DNA of 64,000 nucleotides from positions 62,001-126,000 of the forward strand of contig NZ_LYBV02000033.1 in NCBI RefSeq assembly GCF_001660705.2. The letters run 5' to 3'. Origin of the DNA: Saccharicrinis aurantiacus (GTDB taxonomy: Bacteria; Bacteroidota; Bacteroidia; Bacteroidales; Marinilabiliaceae). The position numbers and the translations under genes are program-made. Under the pieces are notes generated by a model, which had not been told where the DNA came from, searched no databases, and saw only the letters and a list, made by a program, of their open reading frames with translations. Positions 1 through 8,505 of this stretch are shown here, piece by piece (the first letter of the stretch is position 1; each line of letters opens with the position of its first letter).

Positions 1-1190
1 GCTTTTTCTTGATGTTTGTGAATTGAGGCTACTGTTAAAACTTCAGGTAAATATCCTGGATATAATTCTCCATCTTGGTTGGCATTTCCTGATGCAAAAA
101 TTACAATCCCACCTTTTAAAGGGCTTCCTTCAAAATTACCCGCTTCTGCAATAAAATATTTTATGCCTGCTTCAACGGACTCTTCACGATGTCCTTCTGT
201 TGGATAACCCCAACTGTTTTGAGAAATTACTGCACCATTATCAGCAGCATAAACAAATGAGTTACCAATACCACCTTGATTATTACCATCAAATATCTGA
301 CAACTCATAATACGAATACCATCACCTTTACCCGTACCTCCGGCAATTCCGGCAATTCCTTCACCGTTATTAGTTACGGCTCCAATAGTTCCGGCCACAT
401 GAGTTCCATGTGTTCCTGCATTAATATAACCTGTATTAGATGCAAAATTATAGCCATACTTATCGTCAACGTAACCATTAAAATCGCTATCCACACCATC
501 GCTTCCGTTAATCTCTTTCTCGTTGCGCCAAATATTAGCTTCAAGATCTGGATGCTTAAAATCCACACCTAAATCGTGAACAGAAACAACTACTGAATTA
601 TCTCCGGCACATTTCTCCCATGCCTTAAACACATTAATATGTGCTAAATCGAAACGCTCTAAAATTCCGGTAGGAGCATAATGATAAAGCTGATACATCA
701 GCTCATCATCAAACATAAATTCCTGATCAGTAAAACTTTCGCTTGTAGCATTCTTTAGTTTGCCTTTATAAGGCACAAACTTGCTAGCATGTATGGCCTT
801 TTCTCTGATACGTTCTGAACTTTCAATTAATGGTAGATTTGAAAAAGCAGTAACAACTCTGCTTAATTCTTCTTCTGAAGAATAATCTATTTCGTACCAC
901 AAATGCAGATCATACTTTCTATGGCGTGCTTCAAATTCTTCACTATAAGGGAAAACCCGTTTTATGTTTGTAGCCCTAATGTGCATTAATGCATCATCTA
1001 GCTCAACTACCCCAATTTGTGTTTGATTGTTCGATGCTGATTTTAGCATCATGCTTTCTACTTCTGGTTTTACTTTAACCCTGAATGTTCCTTGAAGATA
1101 ACCCTCTTGAAATATTTGCTGGCCAATGCTATCGAACCCACAAAATACCAAGAAGAGTATCGCTAAAAGATAAACTCGTTTTTTCTGCAT
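1..1190 (-). CDS. Subtilisin-like S8 serine peptidase, secreted (partial, 3' end outside window)
   Basis: Partial gene; it reads open from an ATG at 1190 down to base 1, about 396 codons. A hydrophobic start (MQKKRVYLLAILFLVF) looks like a signal peptide, followed by about 180 residues that could be a propeptide. The S8 catalytic Asp lies in VSVHDLGVDFKHPDL at about residue 205 and the His in GTHGTHVAGT at about 262. FASGNANQDG at about 365 carries the oxyanion-hole Asn. The Ser (GTS) motif would lie beyond the edge. Asp is followed by Leu-Gly rather than the usual Thr/Ser-Gly. A C-terminal T9SS domain is plausible for this family in Bacteroidota but cannot be seen. Known family role: extracellular endopeptidase. 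Confidence 0.9.
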   Translation of the reverse strand, partial: MQKKRVYLLAILFLVFCGFDSIGQQIFQEGYLQGTFRVKVKPEVESMMLKSASNNQTQIGVVELDDALMHIRATNIKRVFPYSEEFEARHRKYDLHLWYEIDYSSEEELSRVVTAFSNLPLIESSERIREKAIHASKFVPYKGKLKNATSESFTDQEFMFDDELMYQLYHYAPTGILERFDLAHINVFKAWEKCAGDNSVVVSVHDLGVDFKHPDLEANIWRNEKEINGSDGVDSDFNGYVDDKYGYNFASNTGYINAGTHGTHVAGTIGAVTNNGEGIAGIAGGTGKGDGIRIMSCQIFDGNNQGGIGNSFVYAADNGAVISQNSWGYPTEGHREESVEAGIKYFIAEAGNFEGSPLKGGIVIFASGNANQDGELYPGYLPEVLTVASIHKHQEK

Positions 1191-1668
1191 CTTAATTAAT
1201 TTGACTTAAATAATAAATTGAAGTTTTACTTAAAGGTATACTAACCGCCTTGTAGAAAAGGATGTTCTAGAGAGAAGTAGCTAAAAAACCAAGCATATAA
1301 ATAATTGATTTTTTGGCCACTCAAAATAAGTGAACATGGCCTTATTTTTGCAACACATTTTATACATAACGGTAAATACCACCTTAAGGCAATAGTGCAA
1401 ATGAGGTGAAGTATTTTATATATTTTGACAAAGGATGCCTTAATATAAACTCAGAATAGCATCAATAAAACCTCACTCAAAAAATAAAAGCCACTCACAC
1501 CACCTCTCTTATTATTAGTCAACAACCAATATATGAAACTACTAACACCTCTCGTGGTGTCAATTATTGTAACAATACCACAAATTATATTTGAACCATA
1601 CTCATTCTATAGTTACAGCTTTATACAGTATTTTTGCCCCAAGATTAAAACAAATACAGTTCATTATT
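1191..1668. other. Intergenic region between divergent protease and TPR regulator genes
   Basis: About 480 bases with no credible gene. A TATTTTTG box at 1343-1350 resembles a Bacteroidetes -7 element for the plus-strand regulator, but would leave a leader of more than 300 bases and no well-spaced -33 TTTG was found. The stretch 1433-1477 resembles 4222-4264, which lies upstream of the T9SS-protein gene. Reading frames that start at 1533 and 1591 run into the regulator region but lack any signal of coding. Confidence 0.4.
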
Positions 1669-3291
1669 ATGAAGAAGCATTTTACTGTACAATTATTTTT
1701 AGCCATAAGTATTTTTACATTTGCTCAAAACAAAAGTCAGAATTTTACTATTGAAGATAGTTTAGTTTATGAATTAGATGAAACCAAAGATAAAAAGGAT
1801 AGTTATATCATTTTAATTGAACTTATTAAGTTGTACAAAATAGAAGAATACAACAAAGCTATTTTATATTGCAAGCAAGGTGAACTTCTAGCCCGTAATA
1901 ATAATGACATTGATTGGCTTGCTCAATTCCAATTAGAATATGGCACTATATATTACAACCTTTCATCATATGTTAAAGCATTAGAGAAGTACTTTAAGGC
2001 TACTGAGAATTTTAAAAAAACGGATAATGCACTTCATTTGATCAAATGTTACAACAACACAGCAATGGTATATGATAGAATTAAAGAGTACCAAAAAGCT
2101 GTGGATTATTATATGCAAGCAATTGATCAGTTAAATTTAATAACCGATAACTTAAATGCTCACCGTAGTTATAAAGCACAACTATATAATAATTTGGCTA
2201 GTGCATATAACTCACTTGGAGAAACTGAAAAAGCTATACAATATTATATAGTAGCGCAACAGGAAGCGCAAAAACACAAAAACAACCAAACACTTGCATC
2301 TATCTATAATAACCTTGGAATTATAGAATTAACAAAATACAATCATTTAAAAGCTGGTAATTATTTCAAAAAAGCGATTAGTATTTATAAAGATAAGGAT
2401 ATACCTGATGGTCTCTCAAAAAGCTACAACTATTTAGGTGACCACTACTATTTTGCAAATAAATTTGATAGTGCAAAATGGGCAGCCAGGAAATCATTAG
2501 AGATTTCGCAAGAATTAAATTTATTAGAATATCAGCGTTCTTCGCATATGCTCTTATATTCAATATACGAGATGGAGAATAATTATAAGGACGCCTTAAA
2601 TGAACACAAAATATTTAAACAACTCAGTGATAGTATCCAAAACACTCAAAAAATTATAAAACTTTCTCAACTTAGAGTTGCGAATGAAATAGAGCAAATT
2701 GAAAAGGCTGGAAAAGTTGAAAAAACCAAACTGAAATATAAATATTCACTCCTAATTGTAGTTTTAGCAACATCAATTGTAATACTGTTACTGATTATCA
2801 GAATTGCTCGTTTACAAAAAAAGAATCTTAATATTAAGTATAATAAGCTTGAGAAAGATGTTGAGGCTAAAAATCGTGAGTTAACTACAAATGTAATGTC
2901 GCTTATTCAAAAAAATCAGGTAATAACTGCTGTTCTTAAAGACCTAAAAAGTTTGCGCGACGATAAAAAAGGTAAATCTAACATTACTCTTGATGCCATT
3001 ATTTTGAACTTGCAATCGCACTCAAGCAAGGAAGTTTGGAGAGAATTTGAATTACGTTTTAATCAGGTGCATAGTAAGTTTTACGAACACTTATTAAAAA
3101 GCCATCCTGATATTACACCAACTGAAAAAAGACTTTGCGCTCTGCTTAAACTAAACATGACATCAAAGGAAATTGCTGCAATAACCAACCAATCATTACG
3201 AAGTGTTGAAGTTGCTCGCAGCCGCTTACGTAAACGTCTTGGGATTACTCGTCAAGATGAAAGCTTAGTTAAATATGTTGAGTCTTTTTAA
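1669..3291 (+). CDS. TPR-repeat membrane protein with C-terminal LuxR-type HTH (putative one-component regulator)
   Basis: 540 residues from the ATG at 1669. That start is preferred over 1591 because it begins a signal-peptide-like MKKHFTVQLFLAISIFTFAQ. Next come about 300 residues of tetratricopeptide-like helices (recurring A-x-x-Y-Y-x-x-A patterns such as KALEKYFKATENF and KAIQYYIVAQ). One transmembrane segment follows at about residues 358-382 (LLIVVLATSIVILLLIIRIA), then a coiled coil. The C-terminal DNA-binding helix-turn-helix spans about 475-525 (TPTEKRLCALLKLNMTSKEI, then SVEVARSRLRKRLGI). This layout, periplasmic TPR sensor plus cytoplasmic LuxR-like HTH, is common in Bacteroidota. 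Target genes cannot be read from the sequence; the neighbouring protease and T9SS protein are candidates only. Confidence 0.85.
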   Translation: MKKHFTVQLFLAISIFTFAQNKSQNFTIEDSLVYELDETKDKKDSYIILIELIKLYKIEEYNKAILYCKQGELLARNNNDIDWLAQFQLEYGTIYYNLSSYVKALEKYFKATENFKKTDNALHLIKCYNNTAMVYDRIKEYQKAVDYYMQAIDQLNLITDNLNAHRSYKAQLYNNLASAYNSLGETEKAIQYYIVAQQEAQKHKNNQTLASIYNNLGIIELTKYNHLKAGNYFKKAISIYKDKDIPDGLSKSYNYLGDHYYFANKFDSAKWAARKSLEISQELNLLEYQRSSHMLLYSIYEMENNYKDALNEHKIFKQLSDSIQNTQKIIKLSQLRVANEIEQIEKAGKVEKTKLKYKYSLLIVVLATSIVILLLIIRIARLQKKNLNIKYNKLEKDVEAKNRELTTNVMSLIQKNQVITAVLKDLKSLRDDKKGKSNITLDAIILNLQSHSSKEVWREFELRFNQVHSKFYEHLLKSHPDITPTEKRLCALLKLNMTSKEIAAITNQSLRSVEVARSRLRKRLGITRQDESLVKYVESF

Positions 3292-3302
3292 ATACAATTG
3301 AA

Positions 3303-3328
3303 AGGGGTGCCAAATATTCAGCACCCCA
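3303..3328. terminator. Inverted repeat between convergent genes
   Basis: GGGGTGC (3304-3310) and GCACCCC (3321-3327) form a 7-bp stem around a 10-base loop, just after the stop of the TPR regulator and 21 bases past the end of the convergent T9SS gene. Placement suits a shared terminator, though no long T-tract follows on either strand. Confidence 0.5.
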
Positions 3329-3348
3329 GTGAGATAGGATATCAATTA

Positions 3349-3942
3349 TTACTTTTTATTTATTTTTATTAAAGCCGTCTCATTATTACTATCAGTTACT
3401 TTTAATACATATAAGCCATTTGATAAATCTGAAATATCAAAACCCGTTAAAGCAGGACCATTAACCACTTTTACCAAACTGCCGCTTACATTGTAAACTT
3501 CTACTTTTTCTACTTCAGTAGAAATGTTTACTAACCCTGTAGTAGGATTAGGGTAAACAGAAATAGTTAGCTCGTTAATCTCTTCTAGGCTAGTTGCAAT
3601 CCTCTCTAGGTAAAACACATTATCATTTCCTACATTTTCATCAACATCCAACACGGTTGTATAAGTATGATAACCATCTGCACTTACTGTTACATTATAA
3701 CTTCCATAAGGTACATCGTTTAATAATGGAAATGGTCCGGCCCAATCGTAAATATAGGTGATGTCGACACTATGCATGTTCGTTGCATTACCAACTTCCT
3801 CTAATAGAACTGTGGCGCCATAAATATGACTCTCGAAGGCATCAGCACTTTCCCAAACACCTACTTTAAAGGAGATGGTTTGAGCAAAAACACTTCCAAC
3901 AGATAGCATAGCTACCATCATAATCATTGTAAAATTTTTCAT
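3349..3942 (-). CDS. Secreted protein with PEGA/carboxypeptidase-like domain and T9SS type A sorting domain
   Basis: 197 residues. Signal peptide at 1-21 (MKNFTMIMMVAMLSVGSVFAQ). The middle (about 25-115) holds a beta-sandwich-like stretch ending in PYGSYNVTVSADGYHTYTTV, the pattern of PEGA or carboxypeptidase-regulatory domains. Residues about 127-197 are a textbook type IX secretion C-terminal domain: SVYPNPTTGLVNI, then VEVYNVSGSLV, then SNGLYVLKV, ending in a basic IKINKK tail. Family knowledge predicts export through the outer membrane and cleavage or attachment by the T9SS sortase. No catalytic domain is visible; the mature protein may be adhesive or structural. Confidence 0.85.
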   Translation of the reverse strand: MKNFTMIMMVAMLSVGSVFAQTISFKVGVWESADAFESHIYGATVLLEEVGNATNMHSVDITYIYDWAGPFPLLNDVPYGSYNVTVSADGYHTYTTVLDVDENVGNDNVFYLERIATSLEEINELTISVYPNPTTGLVNISTEVEKVEVYNVSGSLVKVVNGPALTGFDISDLSNGLYVLKVTDSNNETALIKINKK

Positions 3943-4540
3943 GTAATAAAATTTAAATTAATAATTAGGGGAATAGTATATGAATAGAAAAAAGCATCAT
4001 TAGCTACTAAAGCTTTTCCCTTTTCATAAACCATTACCATTAAGTATATTGTAATTCTAGAATTCTGATTTGAGTAAAAACACAGTGAGCTGCATATTAT
4101 ACTTGATAAACGCGCAATACATAAGCAATAACCGATTAGAATATGATTGAAGAAATATCAGCAGCTATGTTTTACTTTATACTTCACAAAGTAGCTTGAT
4201 ATAAGGTAGTAATTCAAATTAGTTACCTTAATAAAAACTCAAAAGGCTGTTAATATAACCTCACATTTTAAACACGGCACAACTTACAAACTATACACAT
4301 ACGAGAAATCACTCTTACAATTCAATATTTTACAGAACAAAAAACTTACAATTTTACAATCGGTCAGATTTTATTAGGCCATGCAAATACAAGTAGAAAT
4401 AGAATAAACGAATTTTGAGAAACCCATTTTTATTAAAACATTTTAATAATATTTGATGAATTTCAGATATTGAAGCCAGAGAATTCACGTAAGATACCAT
4501 ACAAAGGATAATCTGCATTGGATAATATTCATATTTACTA

Positions 4541-4596
4541 CACATCAAACTCAGATCAAACTCACGTAAACGTGAGTTTGATCTGAGTTTGATGTG
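4541..4596. repeat. Perfect 27-bp inverted repeat with 2-base loop
   Basis: Bases 4541-4567 are the exact reverse complement of 4570-4596, separated only by AA. Each arm contains ATCAAACTCA twice (4544-4553 and 4555-4564 on the left arm), so the structure carries four copies of this 10-mer at 11-bp steps, two in each orientation. It lies about 200 bases beyond the end of manA and 600 bases upstream of the T9SS-protein gene. It could be a strong hairpin or terminator, a cruciform, or a multimeric protein-binding site; the sequence does not decide. Confidence 0.9.
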
Positions 4597-4748
4597 AATT
4601 TTATTAGGGTTAAATATGACTTTAAGCCCTGTTTATTATCAGTATAATAACTTTCAGAATTGTATCACTCCCCAGCAAACTGAATATTTGAACCAATAAT
4701 ATATACTATAAATCTTTATAATGAAACAGATGTAGACATTAATACAAA

Positions 4749-4778
4749 CAAAAAAGCCCCAAGTTTAATACTTGAGGC
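4749..4778 (-). terminator. Rho-independent terminator of manA
   Basis: On the minus strand GCCTCAAG (4778-4771) pairs with CTTGGGGC (4763-4756), with one mismatch, and is followed by a run of T. It sits 25 bases beyond the manA stop. Confidence 0.8.
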
Positions 4779-4802
4779 TAATAATTTATTAGTGATTCAA
4801 TT

Positions 4803-5786
4803 CTATTTCTTGATATAAACCTCAAGCAACTTAGAACCTTCTTTAGAATGAATAGAAATATCTCCCAGGCTTGCTGGTATCAAAACAGTTTCACCTTTTA
4901 CAAGCGTTTCAGTTTTGTCTTCATCGTACATGATGGTTGCTTCACCATCAACACACATATAAACCGCAAAAGAATTTAATAAATAAACATCCCTTTCGTA
5001 ACTATCTTTTACATCAATTATATTAGTAATAAAATAAGGACACTCTGCTAGGTTAACGGCTTCGTTAACTTTTAATTCATATGCAACCTTGTCATTACTA
5101 CTTTTATAATCGTTTGCTTCCAGCGCTAAATCGGTATGCAACTCTCTTAAATTACCCTCACTGTCTTTTCTGTCGTAATCATAAATACGATAGGTTACAT
5201 CGCTAGTTTGCTGTATCTCTGCCAATAAAACGCCTGCGCCAATTGCATGAATATTACCCGCAGGTATAAAAAACACATCGCCAGAATTTACCGAATGTGA
5301 TTTTAACAAGCTGAGTAATTGACCAGACTTAAGAGCTTCTAGATACTCTTCTTTATTCGATTCATTATTAAAACCTGAAATTAATTGACTCTCAGCATCG
5401 GCATCAAGCACATACCACATTTCTGTTTTACCGTATGCATTATGCCTTTCGGCAGATAATTCGTCGTTAGGATGCACCTGAATAGATAAATCTTGTGTGG
5501 CATCGATGAATTTAAATAATAATGGAAACTCAGTTCCAAACTTATTATACACCTCATCGCCTACAACATCGCCCATATAAATTTCAATAAGCTCATCAAG
5601 GCTATTCCCTTTTAAAAAGCCATTTGAAACTACCGAAACATCACCTTCAACACCTGATAATTCCCATGATTCTCCTAAACTCTCACCTTTTCCATTTTTT
5701 GATAAAACTGACTTTAATTTCTTACCACCCCATATTTTGTCTTTTAATATAGGTGTAAATTTAAGGGGGTATAATTGCGTGCTCAT
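4803..5786 (-). CDS. manA: Class I (short, Bacillus-type) mannose-6-phosphate isomerase
   Basis: 327 residues, the usual size of the short type I enzyme. It interconverts fructose 6-phosphate and mannose 6-phosphate in the cytosol, feeding GDP-mannose for glycans. Cupin zinc-site motifs are visible: QVHPND at 103-108, KTEMWY at 120-125 and PAGNIHAIGAG at about 175-185, plus the N-terminal KDKIWGG. The gene is alone, divergent from engB, with its own promoter (5816-5823) and terminator. It could supply mannose precursors to the polysaccharide locus further along the window, but the two are not linked. Confidence 0.93.
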   Translation of the reverse strand: MSTQLYPLKFTPILKDKIWGGKKLKSVLSKNGKGESLGESWELSGVEGDVSVVSNGFLKGNSLDELIEIYMGDVVGDEVYNKFGTEFPLLFKFIDATQDLSIQVHPNDELSAERHNAYGKTEMWYVLDADAESQLISGFNNESNKEEYLEALKSGQLLSLLKSHSVNSGDVFFIPAGNIHAIGAGVLLAEIQQTSDVTYRIYDYDRKDSEGNLRELHTDLALEANDYKSSNDKVAYELKVNEAVNLAECPYFITNIIDVKDSYERDVYLLNSFAVYMCVDGEATIMYDEDKTETLVKGETVLIPASLGDISIHSKEGSKLLEVYIKK

Positions 5787-5815
5787 AAATAATTGTGTTT
5801 TAGTTTACCGAGTAA

Positions 5816-5823
5816 CAAATGTA
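5816..5823 (-). promoter_or_regulatory. manA promoter -7 box
   Basis: Minus-strand TACATTTG matches the Bacteroidetes -7 consensus TAnnTTTG, about 30 bases upstream of the manA ATG. It stands back to back with the engB box at 5861-5868. Confidence 0.55.
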
Positions 5824-5860
5824 ATTACATTGTAATTGAATCTAAATTAATTAATAAAGT

Positions 5861-5868
5861 TATCTTTG
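5861..5868 (+). promoter_or_regulatory. engB promoter -7 box (decides the start codon)
   Basis: TATCTTTG matches the TAnnTTTG consensus. Transcription would begin near 5874, downstream of an ATG at 5866, so translation must use the ATG at 5884. Confidence 0.65.
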
Positions 5869-5883
5869 CAAAAAATTATCCAA

Positions 5884-6486
5884 ATGGAAATTAAGTCAGC
5901 AGAATTTCATAAGTCAAGTGCAAAAGCCAATCAATGTCCTGAGCCTAAAAAGCCCGAATACGCATTTATAGGCCGCTCTAATGTTGGTAAATCATCATTA
6001 ATTAACATGCTATGCGATAAAAAAGCTTTAGCAAAAACCTCATCTACACCTGGTAAAACACAGTTGGTTAACCACTTTGACATTAACGAAGAATGGTTTT
6101 TGGTTGATTTACCCGGTTATGGTTACGCAAAAGTTAGTAAGACGGAGCGTAAAGCTTTTCAAGGACTGATAGATGGATATTTAAGACACAGAGCAAATTT
6201 AATGTGCCTTTTTGTTTTAATAGATATTCGCCATAAGCCTCAGAAGGTTGATTTAGATTTTATGGAGAAGATTGGCAATTGGGGTATTCCGTTTGTTATT
6301 GTATTTACCAAAGCTGATAAATTGCGCGACGAGCAAATTCAGGAATCAGTGCACGATTACCAAGCTGCATTGCTCGAAACTTGGGAAGAAACGCCTCCTT
6401 ACTTTATTTCATCTGCCACTAAAAGCTTAGGAAAAGATGAAATATTAACATTTATTGAAGAGGTTAATCAGAGTTGGGAAAAATAA
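5884..6486 (+). CDS. engB: Ribosome biogenesis GTP-binding protein YihA/YsxC/EngB
   Basis: 200 residues from the ATG at 5884. The upstream in-frame ATG at 5866 lies inside the promoter -7 box and is rejected; the chosen start MEIKSAEF is also the family's usual beginning. GTPase motifs: Walker A GRSNVGKS (30-37), switch I threonines in TSSTPGKTQ, G3 DLPGYGYAKV (from 75), G4 FTKADKL and G5 ISSATK. Members bind GTP and help assemble the large ribosomal subunit. Monocistronic by position, followed by prs with its own promoter. Confidence 0.95.
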   Translation: MEIKSAEFHKSSAKANQCPEPKKPEYAFIGRSNVGKSSLINMLCDKKALAKTSSTPGKTQLVNHFDINEEWFLVDLPGYGYAKVSKTERKAFQGLIDGYLRHRANLMCLFVLIDIRHKPQKVDLDFMEKIGNWGIPFVIVFTKADKLRDEQIQESVHDYQAALLETWEETPPYFISSATKSLGKDEILTFIEEVNQSWEK

Positions 6487-6631
6487 TTTCTCAGGTCTAC
6501 TGCTTAATTAATAATAAAAAGTTAACATTCCGCTCCTAGCCCAATAAGCTAAATGCTAGCAGATTAATAATACAAAAAAGATATAATGATTATAAATAAG
6601 ACCTAGTTTTATTAACAAATCATGAAATTTG

Positions 6632-6639
6632 TATCTTTG
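6632..6639 (+). promoter_or_regulatory. prs promoter -7 box
   Basis: TATCTTTG matches TAnnTTTG, 41 bases upstream of the prs ATG. Confidence 0.6.
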
Positions 6640-6680
6640 CGAGATATTTCTGAATAATAACTGATAAACAATTAAGTACA

Positions 6681-7619
6681 ATGCCACCAAAAGCTCCCAT
6701 TAAGATTTTTACGGGTACTTCATCAAAATACCTAAGTGAAAAAATTAGCCATTATTCCGGAAGGGATTTAGGGAACATCAAAAAATTAGATTTTAGCGAC
6801 GGAGAATTTGCTGTTGCTTTTCAAGAAACGATTCGTGGTTCACACGTATTCTTGATTCAATCTACATTTCCACCAGCGGATAATTTGTTGGAATTGTTAA
6901 TGATGATTGACGCTGCCAAAAGAGCTTCGGCTTATAAGGTAGTTGCAGTTATTCCTTACTTTGGATTAGCTCGTCAGGATAGAAAAGATCAACCGCGCGT
7001 ATCTATTGGTGCTAAATTAGCTGCCGATATGCTTACTGCCGCAGGGATTGACCGACTAATCACAATGGACTTACATGCCGATCAAATTCAAGGTTTCTTT
7101 AACCTTCCAGTTGATCACTTGTATGCAAGTTCAATCTTTTTACCACACATCAAAAGCTTAAACTTAGATAACTTAGTTATAGCTTCTCCTGATGCAGGTG
7201 GTTCTAAAAGAGCTAATACTTATGCAAAATTCTTAGATGTGCCAATGGTTATTTGTCACAAATCAAGAGCTAAAGCAAATGTTGTTAGCGAAATGCGCGT
7301 TATTGGAGACGTAAAAGGGAAAAATGTAATTATTGTAGATGACATGATTGACACTGCAGGTACTTTATCAAAGGCTGCTGATGTTATGAAAAGTGAAGGT
7401 GCTTTAAGCGTAAGAGCTATGGCCACTCACCCAGTTTTATCTGGAGCTGCATATGATAACATTAACAACTCTGCCTTAGAAGAAGTATTTGTTACTGATT
7501 CTATTCCATTAACTCAGAATATTGATAAAATTAAGGTTTTATCGGTAGCTGAGCTTATTGCCGATACAATTGAAAAGGTGTATTACTACAAATCAATTAG
7601 TAATCAGTTTTTAATATAA
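6681..7619 (+). CDS. prs: Ribose-phosphate pyrophosphokinase (PRPP synthetase)
   Basis: 312 residues, full length for a class I PRPP synthetase. It makes phosphoribosyl pyrophosphate from ribose 5-phosphate and ATP for nucleotide, His and Trp synthesis. Visible signatures: the N-terminal FTGTSSKYLSEKISH, FSDGEFAV, the flexible ATP-loop region PYFGLARQDRKDQPR, the LITMDLHADQIQGFF motif, and the PRPP-binding loop VIIVDDMIDTAGTLSKAA. It is flanked by its own promoter and a strong terminator, and the next gene is rplY. Confidence 0.97.
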   Translation: MPPKAPIKIFTGTSSKYLSEKISHYSGRDLGNIKKLDFSDGEFAVAFQETIRGSHVFLIQSTFPPADNLLELLMMIDAAKRASAYKVVAVIPYFGLARQDRKDQPRVSIGAKLAADMLTAAGIDRLITMDLHADQIQGFFNLPVDHLYASSIFLPHIKSLNLDNLVIASPDAGGSKRANTYAKFLDVPMVICHKSRAKANVVSEMRVIGDVKGKNVIIVDDMIDTAGTLSKAADVMKSEGALSVRAMATHPVLSGAAYDNINNSALEEVFVTDSIPLTQNIDKIKVLSVAELIADTIEKVYYYKSISNQFLI

Positions 7620-7624
7620 AATAT

Positions 7625-7654
7625 AAGGGAGCTTTTAAAGCTCCCTTTTTTTAT
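7625..7654 (+). terminator. Rho-independent terminator of prs
   Basis: AAGGGAGCTT (7625-7634) and AAGCTCCCTT (7638-7647) form a perfect 10-bp stem with a 3-base loop, followed by a run of T. Confidence 0.9.
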
Positions 7655-7697
7655 ACCCAATAATTGTATTGAACTAGGTAGATTACAAACTTTTATC

Positions 7698-7705
7698 TAT
7701 CTTTG
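7698..7705 (+). promoter_or_regulatory. rplY promoter -7 box
   Basis: TATCTTTG matches TAnnTTTG; a TTG lies upstream around 7668. The predicted leader is about 80 bases. Confidence 0.6.
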
Positions 7706-7791
7706 CGCCGCCTTAAGGCAAAAACGTGTGATGGGAAATAAACAAACTCATAATCAATCGTTTATTTTGAGTAGCACAAAAAAATAAGAAA

Positions 7792-8376
7792 ATGCAAAAA
7801 ATTGAATTAAAAGGCTCTAAAAGAGACGTTATTGGCAAAAAAGCTGCCAAAGCTATTCGTGCTGAAGACAAAGTACCTGCTGTATTATATGGTGGTAAAG
7901 AAGTTGCTCACTTTGCAATTGATGAAAAGCAAGTGAACAAATTAATCTATACTCCAAATGTATACCTTGTAAGCCTTGATCTTGATGGAGAGAAAGTTGA
8001 TGCTGTTATGCAAGACGTTCAATTCCACCCTGTATCAGATAAAGTATTACACGCTGACTTCTTACAAATTTCTAACGACAAGCCTGTTGTTATTGAAATC
8101 CCTGTTACATTAGAAGGTTTCGCAGAAGGTGTTAAACAAGGGGGTAGATTATCTCTTGAGCAACGTAAACTTAAAGTAAAAGCTTTACCTGCTAACTTAC
8201 CTGATTCATTAAACGTTAAAATTGACCACCTTACTTTAGGTACGTCAGTACAAGTTGGTGAATTATCTTTCGAGAACTTGGAGTTATTAAATGCTAAAAA
8301 CTCTGTAGTTGCTGCTGTTAAGTTAACACGTGCTGCACGTGCTGCTCAACAAGCTGGTGGCGAAGAAGAAGCATAA
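7792..8376 (+). CDS. rplY: 50S ribosomal protein L25 / general stress protein Ctc
   Basis: 194 residues: an N-terminal L25 beta-barrel that binds 5S rRNA (GSKRDVIGKKAAKAIRAEDK, VPAVLYGG, LHADFLQI) followed by the C-terminal TL5/Ctc domain (PVTLEGFAEGVKQGGRL, DHLTLGTSVQVGEL), ending in a short acidic GGEEEA tail. The two-domain form of about 190-220 residues is typical of Bacteroidota. It lies between prs and pth, a conserved prs-rplY-pth neighbourhood in many bacteria. Confidence 0.95.
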   Translation: MQKIELKGSKRDVIGKKAAKAIRAEDKVPAVLYGGKEVAHFAIDEKQVNKLIYTPNVYLVSLDLDGEKVDAVMQDVQFHPVSDKVLHADFLQISNDKPVVIEIPVTLEGFAEGVKQGGRLSLEQRKLKVKALPANLPDSLNVKIDHLTLGTSVQVGELSFENLELLNAKNSVVAAVKLTRAARAAQQAGGEEEA

Positions 8377-8398
8377 TTGTAACAACAATTATAAAATC

Positions 8399-8430
8399 AA
8401 AAAGCCTTCATATTTTATATGGAGGCTTTT
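8399..8430 (+). terminator. Terminator of rplY
   Basis: AAAGCCTTCAT and ATGGAGGCTTT pair (one G-U) around an AT-rich loop; TTTTC follows. It starts about 22 bases after the rplY stop. Confidence 0.75.
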
Positions 8431-8458
8431 CTTATTTTGATACATAGCTAACAAGCGT

Positions 8459-8466
8459 TACTTTTG
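8459..8466 (+). promoter_or_regulatory. pth promoter -7 box
   Basis: TACTTTTG matches TAnnTTTG, 39 bases upstream of the pth ATG. Confidence 0.5.
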
Positions 8467-8505
8467 CATCATCTTAAAAAATCACAGAACATCGATTAAT
8501 TAATA

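Larger units (their letters stand above)
3943..4802. other. Gene-poor 860-base AT-rich region
   Basis: No believable gene. A 64-codon minus-strand frame at 4354-4548 has no family resemblance. The region holds a stretch at 4222-4264 similar to 1433-1477, a perfect inverted repeat at 4541-4596 and, at its end, the manA terminator. Part of it must be the upstream region of the T9SS-protein gene (start 3942). Confidence 0.45.

Noticed and set aside
1341-1350. TATTTTTG as certain promoter of the TPR regulator
   Set aside because: More than 300 bases from the start codon and the nearest TTTG lies 27 bases upstream of it, too far for a -33 element; kept only as a possibility.
1591-1668. Upstream start for the TPR regulator
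   Set aside because: It would put 26 unrelated residues ahead of a good signal peptide; the ATG at 1669 fits better.
4354-4548. 64-codon minus-strand frame in the 860-base gap
   Set aside because: AT-rich, no recognisable family, no promoter box, and it runs into the arm of the inverted repeat at 4541.
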